Shown here in pieces: positions 1 to 7,388 of a DNA stretch of 64,000 nucleotides. Position 1 is the first letter of the stretch; every line of letters starts with the position of its first letter. The notes under the pieces are model-generated. The model was given only the letters and a program-made list of their open reading frames with translations. It had not been told where the DNA came from and ran no database searches. The DNA is from Roseateles sp. SL47. GTDB taxonomy: Bacteria; Pseudomonadota; Gammaproteobacteria; Burkholderiales; Burkholderiaceae_C. The stretch covers positions 3,844,001-3,908,000 of the forward strand of contig NZ_CP113068.1 in NCBI RefSeq assembly GCF_026625885.1, read 5' to 3'. The translations under genes were made by a program, and so were the position numbers.

Positions 1-140
1 AGTGACCTCAAGTCATTGGCCTGGCAGTGCAGCCAGTGCGTCAGGCTCTCCGGGGCAATGACGGTATGGCCCAGGTCAGAGAGTTGTTGCTCAAACTGGG
101 CGGCGCTGGAGTAGGGCGGCGGGAAATGCTTCATGTCCAT
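1..140 (-). CDS. N-terminal start of an unidentified protein (runs off the window)
   Basis: An open frame on the minus strand begins with ATG at 140 or, in frame, at 134, and is still open at base 1, so only about 45 residues are visible. From the second ATG it begins MKHFPPPYSSAAQFEQQL and continues with a segment reading LGHTVIAPESLTHWL. The pattern of a short lead followed by 'xGHxVIxPESL' recalls N-termini of 2OG-Fe(II) dioxygenase-like proteins in Burkholderiales, but that is memory of a pattern and not proof. Neither start has a clear ribosome binding site. It points the same way as the reductase gene that ends at 373. Confidence 0.45.
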   Translation of the reverse strand, partial: MDMKHFPPPYSSAAQFEQQLSDLGHTVIAPESLTHWLHCQANDLRS

Positions 141-372
141 CAGTATGGACCGGCTCGCCGCACTCGGCACTTTCCCCAACGTGAGTCAGGATTTGTGTGT
201 GCGGCCAGCAGGTGCGCTGGATCAGCAACCAGAAAAGTCAGCCCCAAAAATGCAAGGGGAGACAGCACTTGTGACGTCCGGGGTGACTTCTGGCATGGCG
301 GCCAGCTTGACGGCCAGAATGACGATGGGTTCCATCGTCCATCGTGTAGCGGCCCGGAAGACACTGTGTGTG

Positions 373-1410
373 TCAGGCGCGGTGCTTGTCCGCCTCGGAC
401 GTGAATGCGTCCGCATAGAACTCTTCCGCCGGCAGGCCGCATTGCACCGAAAAGTCGCGTTGGGCGGACTCCACCATGATCGGCGCCCCGCAGGCGTAGA
501 CCTGGTGGCGCGAGAGATCCGGCAGGTCCGCCATCACAGCCTGGTGGACAAAACCCGTGCGCCCCGTCCAGGCGTCGTCCGGCTTGGCCTCAGAGAGCAC
601 CGGGACGTAGGTGAGGGTGGGCATGGCCGCTGCCGCTTGCACCGCCCAGTCGTGCAGGTAGAGGTCGGCCTTGGAGCGGGCCCCCCAGTAGAGATGCACC
701 GGGCGGGTGATGCCTTCGTCCTGCAGGCGCTCAATGATCGCCTTGATCGGCGCAAAGCCGGTGCCAGAGGCGAGCAGCACGATGGGCTTGTCGCTGTCCT
801 CGCGCAGGAAGAAGCTGCCGAACGGCCCTTCCATGCGCAGGATGTCCTTTTCTTTCAACGCGGTGAAGACGTGGTCGGTGAACTTGCCGCCAGGCATGTG
901 ACGGATGTGCAGTTCGATGGCCGGAGGCGTGCCCAGGCGGCTGGGTGCATTTGCCATGGAATAGCTGCGCCGCGCGCCATCACGCAGGATGAATTCGACA
1001 TACTGGCCGGCACGATATTGCAACTGCTGGTTGGCAGGCAGTTGCAGCTTGAGCACCGCCACGTCCGGCGCCGGCTTGTCCATGGCCAGCACACGGCTGG
1101 GCAACTTCAGCACCGGGAATTCGCCTGCACCCGGCACCGTGCGGGCCTCCACCGTGCAGTCGGTGTGCGGGCGGGCACAGCAGGTGAGGATGAAGCCCTG
1201 CGCTTCCTCCTCTGCGGATAAAGCCTTGCTCTGGTGCTCGCCGTGCGTGACGTTCCCCTCCACCAGCTTGCTCTTGCAGGAACCGCAGGCGCCGTCCTTG
1301 CAGCCATAAGGCAGACCAATGCCCTGGCGGATGGCCGCAGCCAGCAAGGTTTCGTCAGCATCGACGGAATAAGCGCGGCCGCTGGGCAGGACGGTGACCT
1401 GGAAACTCAT
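373..1410 (-). CDS. 2Fe-2S ferredoxin-domain NAD(P)H-dependent flavin reductase (CDP-6-deoxy-delta-3,4-glucoseen reductase type)
   Basis: This 345-residue electron-transfer protein would take electrons from NAD(P)H through FAD to a 2Fe-2S cluster and on to an unknown acceptor. The N-terminal ferredoxin domain has Cys37, Cys42 and Cys45 in a C-x4-C-x2-C pattern and the fourth ligand at Cys77/78. The FAD site is RSYSMAN at 148-154 and the nucleotide site starts at GTGFAPIKAI (216-225). The start at 1410 (MSFQVTVLP) is chosen because it opens directly on the ferredoxin fold; a longer in-frame extension to 1497 reads as non-protein. Homologs are often labelled CDP-6-deoxy-delta-3,4-glucoseen reductase, but no sugar genes lie nearby, so the true substrate is open; a role in hydroxylase or UbiD-type chemistry is equally possible. 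Confidence 0.85.
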   Translation of the reverse strand: MSFQVTVLPSGRAYSVDADETLLAAAIRQGIGLPYGCKDGACGSCKSKLVEGNVTHGEHQSKALSAEEEAQGFILTCCARPHTDCTVEARTVPGAGEFPVLKLPSRVLAMDKPAPDVAVLKLQLPANQQLQYRAGQYVEFILRDGARRSYSMANAPSRLGTPPAIELHIRHMPGGKFTDHVFTALKEKDILRMEGPFGSFFLREDSDKPIVLLASGTGFAPIKAIIERLQDEGITRPVHLYWGARSKADLYLHDWAVQAAAAMPTLTYVPVLSEAKPDDAWTGRTGFVHQAVMADLPDLSRHQVYACGAPIMVESAQRDFSVQCGLPAEEFYADAFTSEADKHRA

Positions 1411-1824
1411 GATGGGCTTTTGGCGAGGCTCGGGTTGGTGAGCCAAACCGAGCGAGGGTGAACAAAATGCGGGAAGACTTCGGACGCATCCATGCATCCG
1501 GCCAAACCGCTATTTTGCCTGATGCCATTCCGGAGTTCGCCGACCTGGTGTGCGGTCCCGCAAGTCGCTGCCAAAAGTCACGGCCCAAAATGAAACCGAT
1601 GGATTGACCTGGGACGTTTCCTGTAGCCAGAGCAAGGCCCGAAGCACAGCGATGCCCGTTGGCATCGCGAGGATTCGCAACGCGGCACGGGCGCGAAAGA
1701 CGCGGTTTCATTGGCAGGAACTTGTGGGACCTCACACTAGGCATCGGCTGCCGACGTCGCCCCATGAAGTCTGCCCCCGGCGCTTCTACACTCGCTCCCT
1801 CTCATCCACCGGTGTGACCCACTC
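1411..1824. other. intergenic region with nested inverted repeats
   Basis: No convincing gene is seen in these 414 bases. They contain a perfect 8-bp hairpin (GCGATGCC-CGTT-GGCATCGC, 1649-1668) nested inside a distant inverted repeat: AATGAAACCG at 1589-1598 pairs with CGGTTTCATT at 1703-1712. A further short pair is TTCCTG at 1618-1623 with CAGGAA at 1715-1720. No U-run follows, so this is not an ordinary terminator. The region must carry the divergent promoters of the reductase and the downstream epimerase-like gene. Confidence 0.5.
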
Positions 1825-2769
1825 ATGTTTGCCAGCCTCTCCCACCCAAGCCGTCAGCGCCGCCAGCGCCTGTTGATCATCGGATGTGGTGATGTGGGGC
1901 AGCGGGTGCTCAAATTGCTGCGCGGGCGCTGGCAGATCTACGCGTTGACCAGCCAGGTGTCTCGCGCGCCCGCGCTGCGGGCGGCCGGGGCCATTCCGCT
2001 GGTGGGCAATCTGGATGATCCCGCCACGCTGGGGCGTCTGGCCGGCCTGGCGGACCGGGTGCTGCACCTGGCGCCCCCCACCCGCGAAGGCCATCACGAC
2101 GATCGCACCCGGCATTTGCTCCAGGCCTTGTCTCGCCACACCGTGCCGCTGCAGCTGGTGTATGCCAGTACCACCGGCGTCTATGGAGACTGTGGTGGTG
2201 CGCGATTTGACGAAACCCGGCCGGTCAATCCCCGCAATGACCGGGCCTGGCGGCGGGTGGATGCAGAAGCCCAGTTGCGGGCGTGGGGGCGTCGCAGTGG
2301 CTGTGCAGTGACTGTGTTGCGGGTGCCTGGCATCTACGCGCTGGATCGGGAGGGCGGAGACCCGCGAGAACGTGTGGCCCGAGGCGTGCCGGTGCTGCGG
2401 CCCGAGGACGATGTCTACACCAACCACATCCATGCCGATGACCTGGCCCGCGCCTGCGTGCTCGCCCTGTTGAAGGGGCGGCCCCAGCGGGTGATCCATG
2501 CCAGCGACCACAGCGAAATGCGCATGGGCGACTACTTCACGATGGTGGCCGCGCTGGCCGGACTGCCCGCACCCGCACGAATCAGCCGAGAGCAGGCCGC
2601 CGGCAGCATGTCCACCATGCAGATGAGTTTCCTGAGCGAGTCCCGGCGCCTGATCAATCAGCGCCTGACCCGGGAACTGGGGCTGAAGCTGCGGTACCCC
2701 ACGCCCCGTGAGGCGCTGTCAGCAGCCGCCGTCAGCGGCGGCGACCGCCCCGCCAGTAGTTGTACATGA
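1825..2769 (+). CDS. NAD-dependent epimerase/dehydratase-like SDR protein
   Basis: A 314-residue extended short-chain dehydrogenase-type protein. The Rossmann nucleotide loop is IIGCGDVG (18-25), and YASTTGVYGD from residue 113 is the usual strand and loop near the active site of this group. It resembles the YeeZ-like 'NAD(P)-dependent sugar epimerase' proteins, which are soluble and mostly uncharacterised. The canonical YxxxK catalytic pair is not obvious, as in many YeeZ relatives, so it may bind nucleotide without classical epimerase chemistry. Its last 38 bases overlap the end of the convergent rhomboid gene. The substrate is unknown. Confidence 0.75.
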   Translation: MFASLSHPSRQRRQRLLIIGCGDVGQRVLKLLRGRWQIYALTSQVSRAPALRAAGAIPLVGNLDDPATLGRLAGLADRVLHLAPPTREGHHDDRTRHLLQALSRHTVPLQLVYASTTGVYGDCGGARFDETRPVNPRNDRAWRRVDAEAQLRAWGRRSGCAVTVLRVPGIYALDREGGDPRERVARGVPVLRPEDDVYTNHIHADDLARACVLALLKGRPQRVIHASDHSEMRMGDYFTMVAALAGLPAPARISREQAAGSMSTMQMSFLSESRRLINQRLTRELGLKLRYPTPREALSAAAVSGGDRPASSCT

Positions 2770-3322
2770 GCCATGCCCCCAGCATGCCGCCCAGGTGGGC
2801 GAAGTGGGCAATGCCGGTCGCGCCCGAGATGCCCAGCAGCAGTTCCAGCGCACCGAAGATGGCCACGAACACCTTGGCCTTCATCGGGATGGGGGGGAAC
2901 AGCGGCATGATCACGCGGTCCGGGAACATCAGCCCGTAGGACAGCAGCAGCCCGAACAGCGCCCCAGAGATGCCGACGGTGGGTGCAGACGTGCCCATGA
3001 TCAAGGTGAAGACCAGTTGGGCCGCTGCGCCCGTCAGGGCACTGGCCGCCAGCAGCTGCGCGTAGCGCTTGCCGCCCCACACGGTCTCCAGCTCGGCGCC
3101 GAACATCCACAGGCCGAGCATGTTGAAGAACAGGTGAAGGGAGTCGCCGTGCAGGAAGGCGTAGGTGAAGGGCTGCCAAAAATTGAACAGGCCTGTGTTC
3201 AGAGGCCAGAGCGCCAGGGCATTTTTCAATGGCGCCAGTTCAATCCGGGCGAGGGAGAATAGGCAGAACAAGCCGACGCACAAGAGCATCAGTGCTTTGG
3301 TGACCGGAGGAATGAATGGCAT
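2732..3322 (-). CDS. rhomboid family intramembrane serine protease
   Basis: A 196-residue integral membrane protein of compact rhomboid size, with about six hydrophobic helices. The catalytic dyad is visible: GISGALFG places the nucleophile at Ser119, and IAHFAHLGG places the general base at His176. The second-helix signature HLFFNMLGLWMFG (63-75) is also present. It would cleave transmembrane helices of unknown substrates in the inner membrane. The start at 3322 (MPFIPPVTKALM) is chosen over an in-frame ATG 13 codons upstream because it opens on the first helix. It is convergent with the epimerase-like gene, with a 38-bp overlap. Confidence 0.85.
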   Translation of the reverse strand: MPFIPPVTKALMLLCVGLFCLFSLARIELAPLKNALALWPLNTGLFNFWQPFTYAFLHGDSLHLFFNMLGLWMFGAELETVWGGKRYAQLLAASALTGAAAQLVFTLIMGTSAPTVGISGALFGLLLSYGLMFPDRVIMPLFPPIPMKAKVFVAIFGALELLLGISGATGIAHFAHLGGMLGAWLMYNYWRGGRRR

Positions 3323-3535
3323 TGTTCCGATGTCTCCTACAGCGGGAAGAAGTCGAAACACAGTGTAGCCCCGACTCGCGGGTTGCCGTGCGCTTCACGG
3401 CCCGCGCATGCTGCGGCAGGACGGCGAGGCGAGTTCGGATTCGCCACGGGCTGCCAACGGCAGTCGGGACAAACAAGAATGTGGCGATCGGGGGGCGGGG
3501 GAGAACTGAGCGCGAGGCTCAAGGCGCGGCGTGCA

Positions 3536-3605
3536 GAACGCGCCGTTCAAAACGCGCCGTTCAAAGCGCGGGGTTCGAGATGCAGGGGTCGAGACGCGGG
3601 GTTCA
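3536..3605. repeat. tandem array, five 14-bp units
   Basis: Five consecutive 14-base units run without a phase break: GAACGCGCCGTTCA, AAACGCGCCGTTCA, AAGCGCGGGGTTCG, AGATGCAGGGGTCG and AGACGCGGGGTTCA. Neighbouring units are most alike, as expected from local duplication followed by drift. Confidence 0.85.
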
Positions 3606-3621
3606 AGAACTCGGCTACTCA

Positions 3622-3699
3622 GCGGATGCAGCTCTTGCACCTGATCTTGCGCCTGATCTTGCACCTGATGCAGCTCTTGGAGTTGATGCAGCTCACGCA
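3622..3699. repeat. tandem array of 12- and 18-bp units
   Basis: GCGGATGCAGCTCTTGCA (3622-3639) is followed by two 12-base units, CCTGATCTTGCG and CCTGATCTTGCA, then two 18-base units, CCTGATGCAGCTCTTGGA and GTTGATGCAGCTCACGCA. A looser 9-base run (GCACATGCT, GCACGTGCT, GCACGTATT) follows at 3719-3745. Confidence 0.8.
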
Positions 3700-3787
3700 G
3701 GCGGCTGATGTACATGTGGCACATGCTGCACGTGCTGCACGTATTGGCACGGTGAGCCTCTGCAGGTGTTTCTGACGTCGCATTTGG

Positions 3788-3846
3788 GCTTGGTGCCCGG
3801 AGTCGGACTCGAACCGACACGCCTTGCGGCGGGGGATTTTGAGTCC
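3788..3846 (-). repeat. attL: displaced 3' half of tRNA-Leu(CAA)
   Basis: This is identical over 59 bases to 7992-8050. On the minus strand it contains the tRNA from the anticodon loop through the variable arm, T arm, acceptor 3' strand and encoded CCA (3791-3846), but no 5' half. Beyond 3846 the sequence diverges completely from a tRNA, so it cannot give a functional tRNA. Confidence 0.92.
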
Positions 3847-3888
3847 GGACCCAAAAAACCGATGGATTGGCTGCGAAAGCTTCGATTT

Positions 3889-3899
3889 GTTCCGCATTT
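3889..3899 (+). other. candidate integrase arm-type site (left)
   Basis: GTTCCGCATTT lies 43 bases inside attL. The same 11-mer occurs inverted twice just inside attR. Matching short repeats in opposite orientation next to both att copies are what integrase arm sites look like; binding is inferred. Confidence 0.4.
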
Positions 3900-4093
3900 C
3901 CCGCGATCGACCGCCCTCTGAAGTTTTGCCCATGCGGAAGGGAAGATCCGATCCACGCCAGGGCAGTTTTGGCAGGATGGCGGTGCGCAAGGGGTGCCGA
4001 ACTTTAATGCCCGCAATAGGAAGGTTGCTCATGCTCGGCGGTGCCTTGCCATGTGACTGCTATGAAACCTAGTGCGTACCTTTGCCCTGGTAA

Positions 4094-4140
4094 GACTGAT
4101 CAGTCACATCGGTTGGCGTCCGATACGATGTGCATATCTA
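4094..4140 (+). promoter_or_regulatory. palindromes in front of the ATPase gene (candidate operator/promoter)
   Basis: A perfect 12-bp palindrome GACTGATCAGTC (4094-4105) is followed immediately by the inverted repeat CACATCG (4105-4111) and CGATGTG (4126-4132) with 14 bases between. TTGGCG and TATCTA, 16 bases apart, could form a weak promoter. The site ends 16 bases before the GTG start, so it is well placed to control the ATPase. Confidence 0.45.
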
Positions 4141-4155
4141 AGAGGGGGAGCTACA

Positions 4156-5766
4156 GTGACATCGCAAATCAACCTTGCGCTTCTTCGGATCGCAAAGCGC
4201 GCAGAACGGCAGGACGACGCGACCCTTGCTCGAACATTTGTTGACTTCGGAGCCGTGGTCGCTGCCTTGTCTTCGGTGGACCATCACATCATCTTCGGCC
4301 GGCGCGGCACCGGGAAGACGCATCTGTTGACTGTGCTGCGAAAAAGTCGAGAGCAAGAGGGTACTGTTGCTATGCAACTCGACATGCGCAATCTTGGATC
4401 GACCGGAGGTGTGTATGCCGATCCGTCAATTCCGGTTACGCAGAGAGCGACCCGGCTGCTTATCGACGTTCTGGCCGCAATCCACGGGCAACTTTTCGAG
4501 CAGGCGATCGCGAACGAGGCTCGCGTGGATTTAGGAGTTGTGGGGCCAGTACTTGACGAATTCTTCGAAGCCCATCGGGCCGTGAAGGTAGTCGGTACTA
4601 CGACTGTTGAGACTACGGCGGCGGCGGAAAATTCCTACGGCGCGGAAGCGAAGGTCGGCGCGAGCGTATCGCTTTCCGCAGCCAATCTTGCCGGCGAGTT
4701 CAAGGCAATGGACGGCGGCAAGGAAGCTGTCACCGCGAAAAAGACTGTGACAGGTCAGGAGATGCTACGCGTTAATTTTGGAAGTGTTGGCAATGCGCTG
4801 CGCAAGGTTGTCGAAACGCTGCCGAACCGGCGCATGTGGCTCTTGATTGATGAATGGAGTGAGGTTCCTCTAGACCTTCAACCAACCCTTGCAGATCTGC
4901 TTCGCCGTGCTGTGCTCCCGATTAAAGGGGTGACGGTGAAGATTGCGGCAATTGAGCAGCGAAGCCGATTTATGGTGGCTGACGCAAGTGTTGGTCACGT
5001 TGGTATCGAGTTAGGAGCTGATGTATCTACCACCGTTAATCTTGACGACTACATGGTGTTCGACAACGACGATCAGAAGGCTGTGGCGTTTTTTCGGTCG
5101 TTGATCTACAAACACGCATGCGCTGAACTGGAAGACGTTAAGGCACCTATTCCAAAAGATGAGGCCTCACTAATTTCTGCAGGCTTCACTCAGAGCAATG
5201 CATTCGAGGAAGTGGTTCGGGCCTGCGAAGGCGTCCCGCGCGACGCTATCAACATTCTTAGCGCGGCAGCCCAGCGGGCGAATGATGGGACGATTTCGAT
5301 TGGAGACGTCCGAAACGCGGCACAGGGCTGGTATCTCGGCAGCAAGGATGCTGCCGTTTCGGCGCACGACGATGCGAAGCGCCTACTCACATGGCTGATC
5401 GACAAGGTTATTAAGGAGCGACGCGCAAAGGGGTTTCTGCTCGAAAGTGGCGTGCGCGACCCATTGATTGACTTTCTTTACGATGAACGCGTACTACACG
5501 TCCTTCGGAAAGGGATTTCAGCGAAGGATCAGCCCGGACGGCGATACACTGTCTACGGCATCGATTACGGTTGCTACATCGATTTGATCTCCACTGCACG
5601 AGCGCCGCAAGGGGTGCTCGATCTCGGCGATGTGACAGCGGAATATTCGGTAACGGTCCCTCACACCGATTTGAGGTCGATCCGCAGGTGCATCCTTGAC
5701 CTTCCAGAGTTTTATCAAACAGCTTCGTCTGAGACACATGAGCTAGAAAAGGGTCGGCTGAACTAG
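4156..5766 (+). CDS. orphan ORC/CDC6-like AAA ATPase of the island
   Basis: A 536-residue P-loop ATPase, soluble, with no partner gene adjacent. Walker A is GRRGTGKT (48-55), Walker B is WLLIDEW (228-234), and a sensor-1-like strand follows at KIAAIEQRSRF (from 262). A polar insert rich in T, A, S, E and K (about 145-205) separates the two Walker motifs. The C-terminal 100 residues look like a winged helix, as in ORC/CDC6-type AAA proteins. GTG at 4156 is preferred because GGGGGAG precedes it at good spacing; a GTG 28 codons upstream reads through the palindromes. Codon use is less GC-biased than in the flanks. Such stand-alone ATPases are common cargo of islands and some relatives belong to phage defence, so defence is a reasonable inference. 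A replication or partition role for the element is the alternative. Confidence 0.7.
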   Translation: MTSQINLALLRIAKRAERQDDATLARTFVDFGAVVAALSSVDHHIIFGRRGTGKTHLLTVLRKSREQEGTVAMQLDMRNLGSTGGVYADPSIPVTQRATRLLIDVLAAIHGQLFEQAIANEARVDLGVVGPVLDEFFEAHRAVKVVGTTTVETTAAAENSYGAEAKVGASVSLSAANLAGEFKAMDGGKEAVTAKKTVTGQEMLRVNFGSVGNALRKVVETLPNRRMWLLIDEWSEVPLDLQPTLADLLRRAVLPIKGVTVKIAAIEQRSRFMVADASVGHVGIELGADVSTTVNLDDYMVFDNDDQKAVAFFRSLIYKHACAELEDVKAPIPKDEASLISAGFTQSNAFEEVVRACEGVPRDAINILSAAAQRANDGTISIGDVRNAAQGWYLGSKDAAVSAHDDAKRLLTWLIDKVIKERRAKGFLLESGVRDPLIDFLYDERVLHVLRKGISAKDQPGRRYTVYGIDYGCYIDLISTARAPQGVLDLGDVTAEYSVTVPHTDLRSIRRCILDLPEFYQTASSETHELEKGRLN

Positions 5767-5901
5767 GAAAGACGATTTACCGCCGACAACGCTCAACCTA
5801 ACCCGCTTTTGACTAGATGTAACCTCGCTACCACTGTTCTTGACTTGATCCATTCACAGGTAGTTCTCGCGCTCACTCATTGCGACGCGTGCGCGGCACG
5901 A
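5767..5901. other. short non-coding gap in the island
   Basis: Nothing recognisable is seen here. It separates the ATPase stop from the integrase remnant, and no terminator-like hairpin is visible. Confidence 0.4.
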
Positions 5902-5984
5902 TCAGCGCACAGGCTTGAGCGAGGCAGCCCGGGTCCGATAGCGCTTCTTGGTGAGGTCAACGCTGCTGTGCTGCAGCACTTGAC
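5902..5984 (-). pseudogene. C-terminal tail of a tyrosine recombinase (phage integrase)
   Basis: On the minus strand the last about 27 codons read RQVLQHSSVDLTKKRY, then RTRAASLKPVR, then a stop at 5902-5904. 'LxHSSVDLTxxRY' is the last block of tyrosine recombinases: the second active-site His followed by the nucleophilic Tyr. 'KPVR' endings are common in phage integrases of this bacterial group. Upstream of about 5984 the frame becomes the complement of the Rz fragment, so the rest of the integrase has been lost by recombination. It was not reported by simple ORF calling because it has no start. Confidence 0.6.
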
Positions 5985-6140
5985 GAGCAGGAGGCAGAAG
6001 ATGCGCTGCGCAAACCCATCCAGTTCGCCCTTGGCGCTTCGTGCGTCGATCTGGGCGACGTGCCTATTCCTGCTGTGCTGTTTGACCGGCTGCGCGACGC
6101 CAGCGCTGGCCGCGCGGGTGACCGACCGCCCGCCCGCTGA
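5979..6140 (+). pseudogene. C-terminal fragment of a phage Rz (i-spanin)-like gene
   Basis: This frame reads LDEQEAEDALRKP and continues to VPIPAVLFDRLRDASAGR before a stop at 6138-6140. It holds the intact Rz1 gene in the +1 frame, the classic nested arrangement of lysis genes Rz and Rz1. The same frame meets a stop codon at 5952-5954 and has no start codon, so the N-terminal membrane anchor and coiled coil are gone. Identity as Rz rests mostly on the nesting and on the short charged C-terminus. Confidence 0.45.
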
Positions 6141-6291
6141 CCTAGCCGCGCCGTGTGACCCTGGGCCGGCCTATCCGGCGGGCGAGGTCCTGCTCGGTGT
6201 GCTGCTTGAGATCCAGCGAAAGCGGGAGGCTGCAGCGGCTGAATGCAGGGCCCTGCATTTAGCCCTGGTGCGAGCGTTGCCAGCGCCATGA
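6001..6291 (+). CDS. Rz1-like lysis lipoprotein (outer-membrane o-spanin)
   Basis: A 96-residue protein with a basic, hydrophobic leader and a lipobox LTGC with the acylated cysteine at Cys31. A Pro-rich stretch follows, then a short C-terminal helix with the pattern AAECRALHLALV typical of Rz1-like spanins. In phages Rz1 joins Rz across the periplasm to disrupt the outer membrane at lysis. A strong AGGAGG sits eight bases before the ATG at 6001. Its partner Rz is truncated, so a working spanin complex is unlikely here. The gene is intact only because it lies within the surviving end of Rz. Confidence 0.65.
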   Translation: MRCANPSSSPLALRASIWATCLFLLCCLTGCATPALAARVTDRPPADLAAPCDPGPAYPAGEVLLGVLLEIQRKREAAAAECRALHLALVRALPAP

Positions 6292-6304
6292 CGGGGAGGG
6301 CGCC

Positions 6305-6637
6305 ATGCGGTCGAGCTGTCTGCTCTGGGCTGTCTGCGAGTGGTGGCGGCTGCGCCGACGGCGTCACTGCCACCTAGCCAGGCGTGGCAGCCGGTGGGTG
6401 CCCTTCCCACACTTCAGCCTGATGATCCGGCGCCGGGATGGCGCCTTCCGCTGCGTTAGCTTCAGGCCAGTGGCGCCAAGGCCCAAAAGCATCCCACCGC
6501 CGCTCTTCGTCGGACGGATCCGATGGGGGGACCTGACCCGGCCGCCCGCAAATCTCATAGCGCGACGTCACCGAAAAGGGGCGATTGCTGTCGGGGAATT
6601 GCAGCGTGGGTCTTGCGCCCCGAGACATTCAGCTTAA
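6305..6637 (+). CDS. small basic phage-type protein of unknown function
   Basis: A 110-residue, very Arg-rich protein that starts 13 bases after the Rz1 stop with GGGGAGGG before the ATG, suggesting co-transcription with the lysis genes. The core 'FPHFSLMIRR ... PPPLFVGRIRWGD' resembles small late-region phage proteins with a PPPLF-x-GRxRWGD ending. The last 30 residues read less like protein, so the true C-terminus may have been altered. Function is unknown. Open frames on the opposite strand (6364-6628) are less plausible. Confidence 0.5.
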   Translation: MRSSCLLWAVCEWWRLRRRRHCHLARRGSRWVPFPHFSLMIRRRDGAFRCVSFRPVAPRPKSIPPPLFVGRIRWGDLTRPPANLIARRHRKGAIAVGELQRGSCAPRHSA

Positions 6638-6688
6638 ACTTTGAACATCCGACCAGGCAAATGCCCGGCCGGGGAGCGTTAGCCAGCT

Positions 6689-6835
6689 TTACTTCTTGGG
6701 AACGACAAGACGGAACGCCTTCTTGCCGAACTGCTTGGCGTATAGCCTGGTTCCATCCTCTCTGGTGATGTAAGCGGTGTAGACTGCTTCAAAACCATCG
6801 GGGATGGGGAGAAAGACCTTAGGGTCTTTTTTCAT
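6689..6835 (-). CDS. conserved-looking 48-residue small protein
   Basis: This is a short gene below usual length cut-offs. It begins MKKDPKVFLPIPDGFEAVY, has a central turn EDGTRLYAKQFGKKAF, and ends VVPKK. The pattern 'VFxPIPxGFExVYxxY...DGxxLYAxxxGxKAF' recalls small hypothetical proteins found in islands and phages of Pseudomonadota. The composition is balanced and the reading frame has no stop until a natural TAA. A weak GGAAG lies a little far upstream of the ATG at 6835. It is transcribed against the phage lysis remnant. Function is unknown. Confidence 0.55.
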   Translation of the reverse strand: MKKDPKVFLPIPDGFEAVYTAYITREDGTRLYAKQFGKKAFRLVVPKK

Positions 6836-6892
6836 CGCGTGATCTTTCTTCCGGCATTGCCGGATGCAAATTGGGTTGAAAGCCCGCCTGGT

Positions 6893-6946
6893 GACCCTGT
6901 CAGCGCCAACTTTCCACGGCGAGCGCTGTCAGGGTCTTCCTTTTTT
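6893..6946 (+). terminator. hairpin with T-rich tail inside the island
   Basis: GACCCTGTCAGCGC (6893-6906) pairs with GCGCTGTCAGGGTC (6923-6936) with one mismatch, around a 16-base loop. TTCCTTTTTTCC follows. It fits a factor-independent terminator for plus-strand transcription, although the nearest plus-strand gene ends 256 bases upstream. Confidence 0.55.
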
Positions 6947-7388
6947 CCGCCCATCATGCCGGCAGGCTCGAATGATGGGCCGACTCATATCGTCTTCATG
7001 ATTCCCCTCAATTGGGTTCGAATCTGCGAAGTCAGCAGGATAGCATCCGAGATACTATATCTAGGGTCTACGCTACTCACAAGCTGCTACCAATAGCGTT
7101 AGTAGCATTGAGGTCGCCTTGGCACACAAAGGTTGGCAAGCCCTGCCTCCGCATACACCCGATGAATTGGGCTGCGTCTTTGAAGAAGCTAGGATTGGCG
7201 CGGGCTAGCGCCCGGAAACGTGTGCGAAGTGCGATTTGTGCTGGAGTTCCCGCTATTTTGAAATACGAGCTTCTCGTGGTTCATCGATTCGCTTGTCACA
7301 GGTGATCAGGACAATTCCTGTCTGTGGGGAATCCCTTAATAGCCCGCGATGTTTGTACGGAAGCGGCGGAGAATTTCTCAACGCGCAA
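6947..7388. other. island stretch without a recognisable gene
   Basis: These 442 bases hold only weak, mutually overlapping frames on both strands. One 29-codon plus-strand frame starts with TTG at 7120 after GAGG, but nothing supports it further. The base composition is more AT-rich than the flanks. It is best read as decayed mobile DNA. Confidence 0.45.

Larger units (their letters stand above)
3323..3787. other. intergenic region filled with short tandem repeats
   Basis: No gene is supported in these 465 bases. The right half is almost entirely short tandem arrays with 14-bp, 12/18-bp and about 9-bp units, which give long spurious open frames on both strands. It ends exactly at the tRNA-derived att repeat, so it is the chromosomal left flank of the island. 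Confidence 0.6.

Noticed and set aside
3395..3820. Open frames across the repeat-filled gap left of attL
   Set aside because: They are products of stop-free short repeats and include tRNA sequence at one end.
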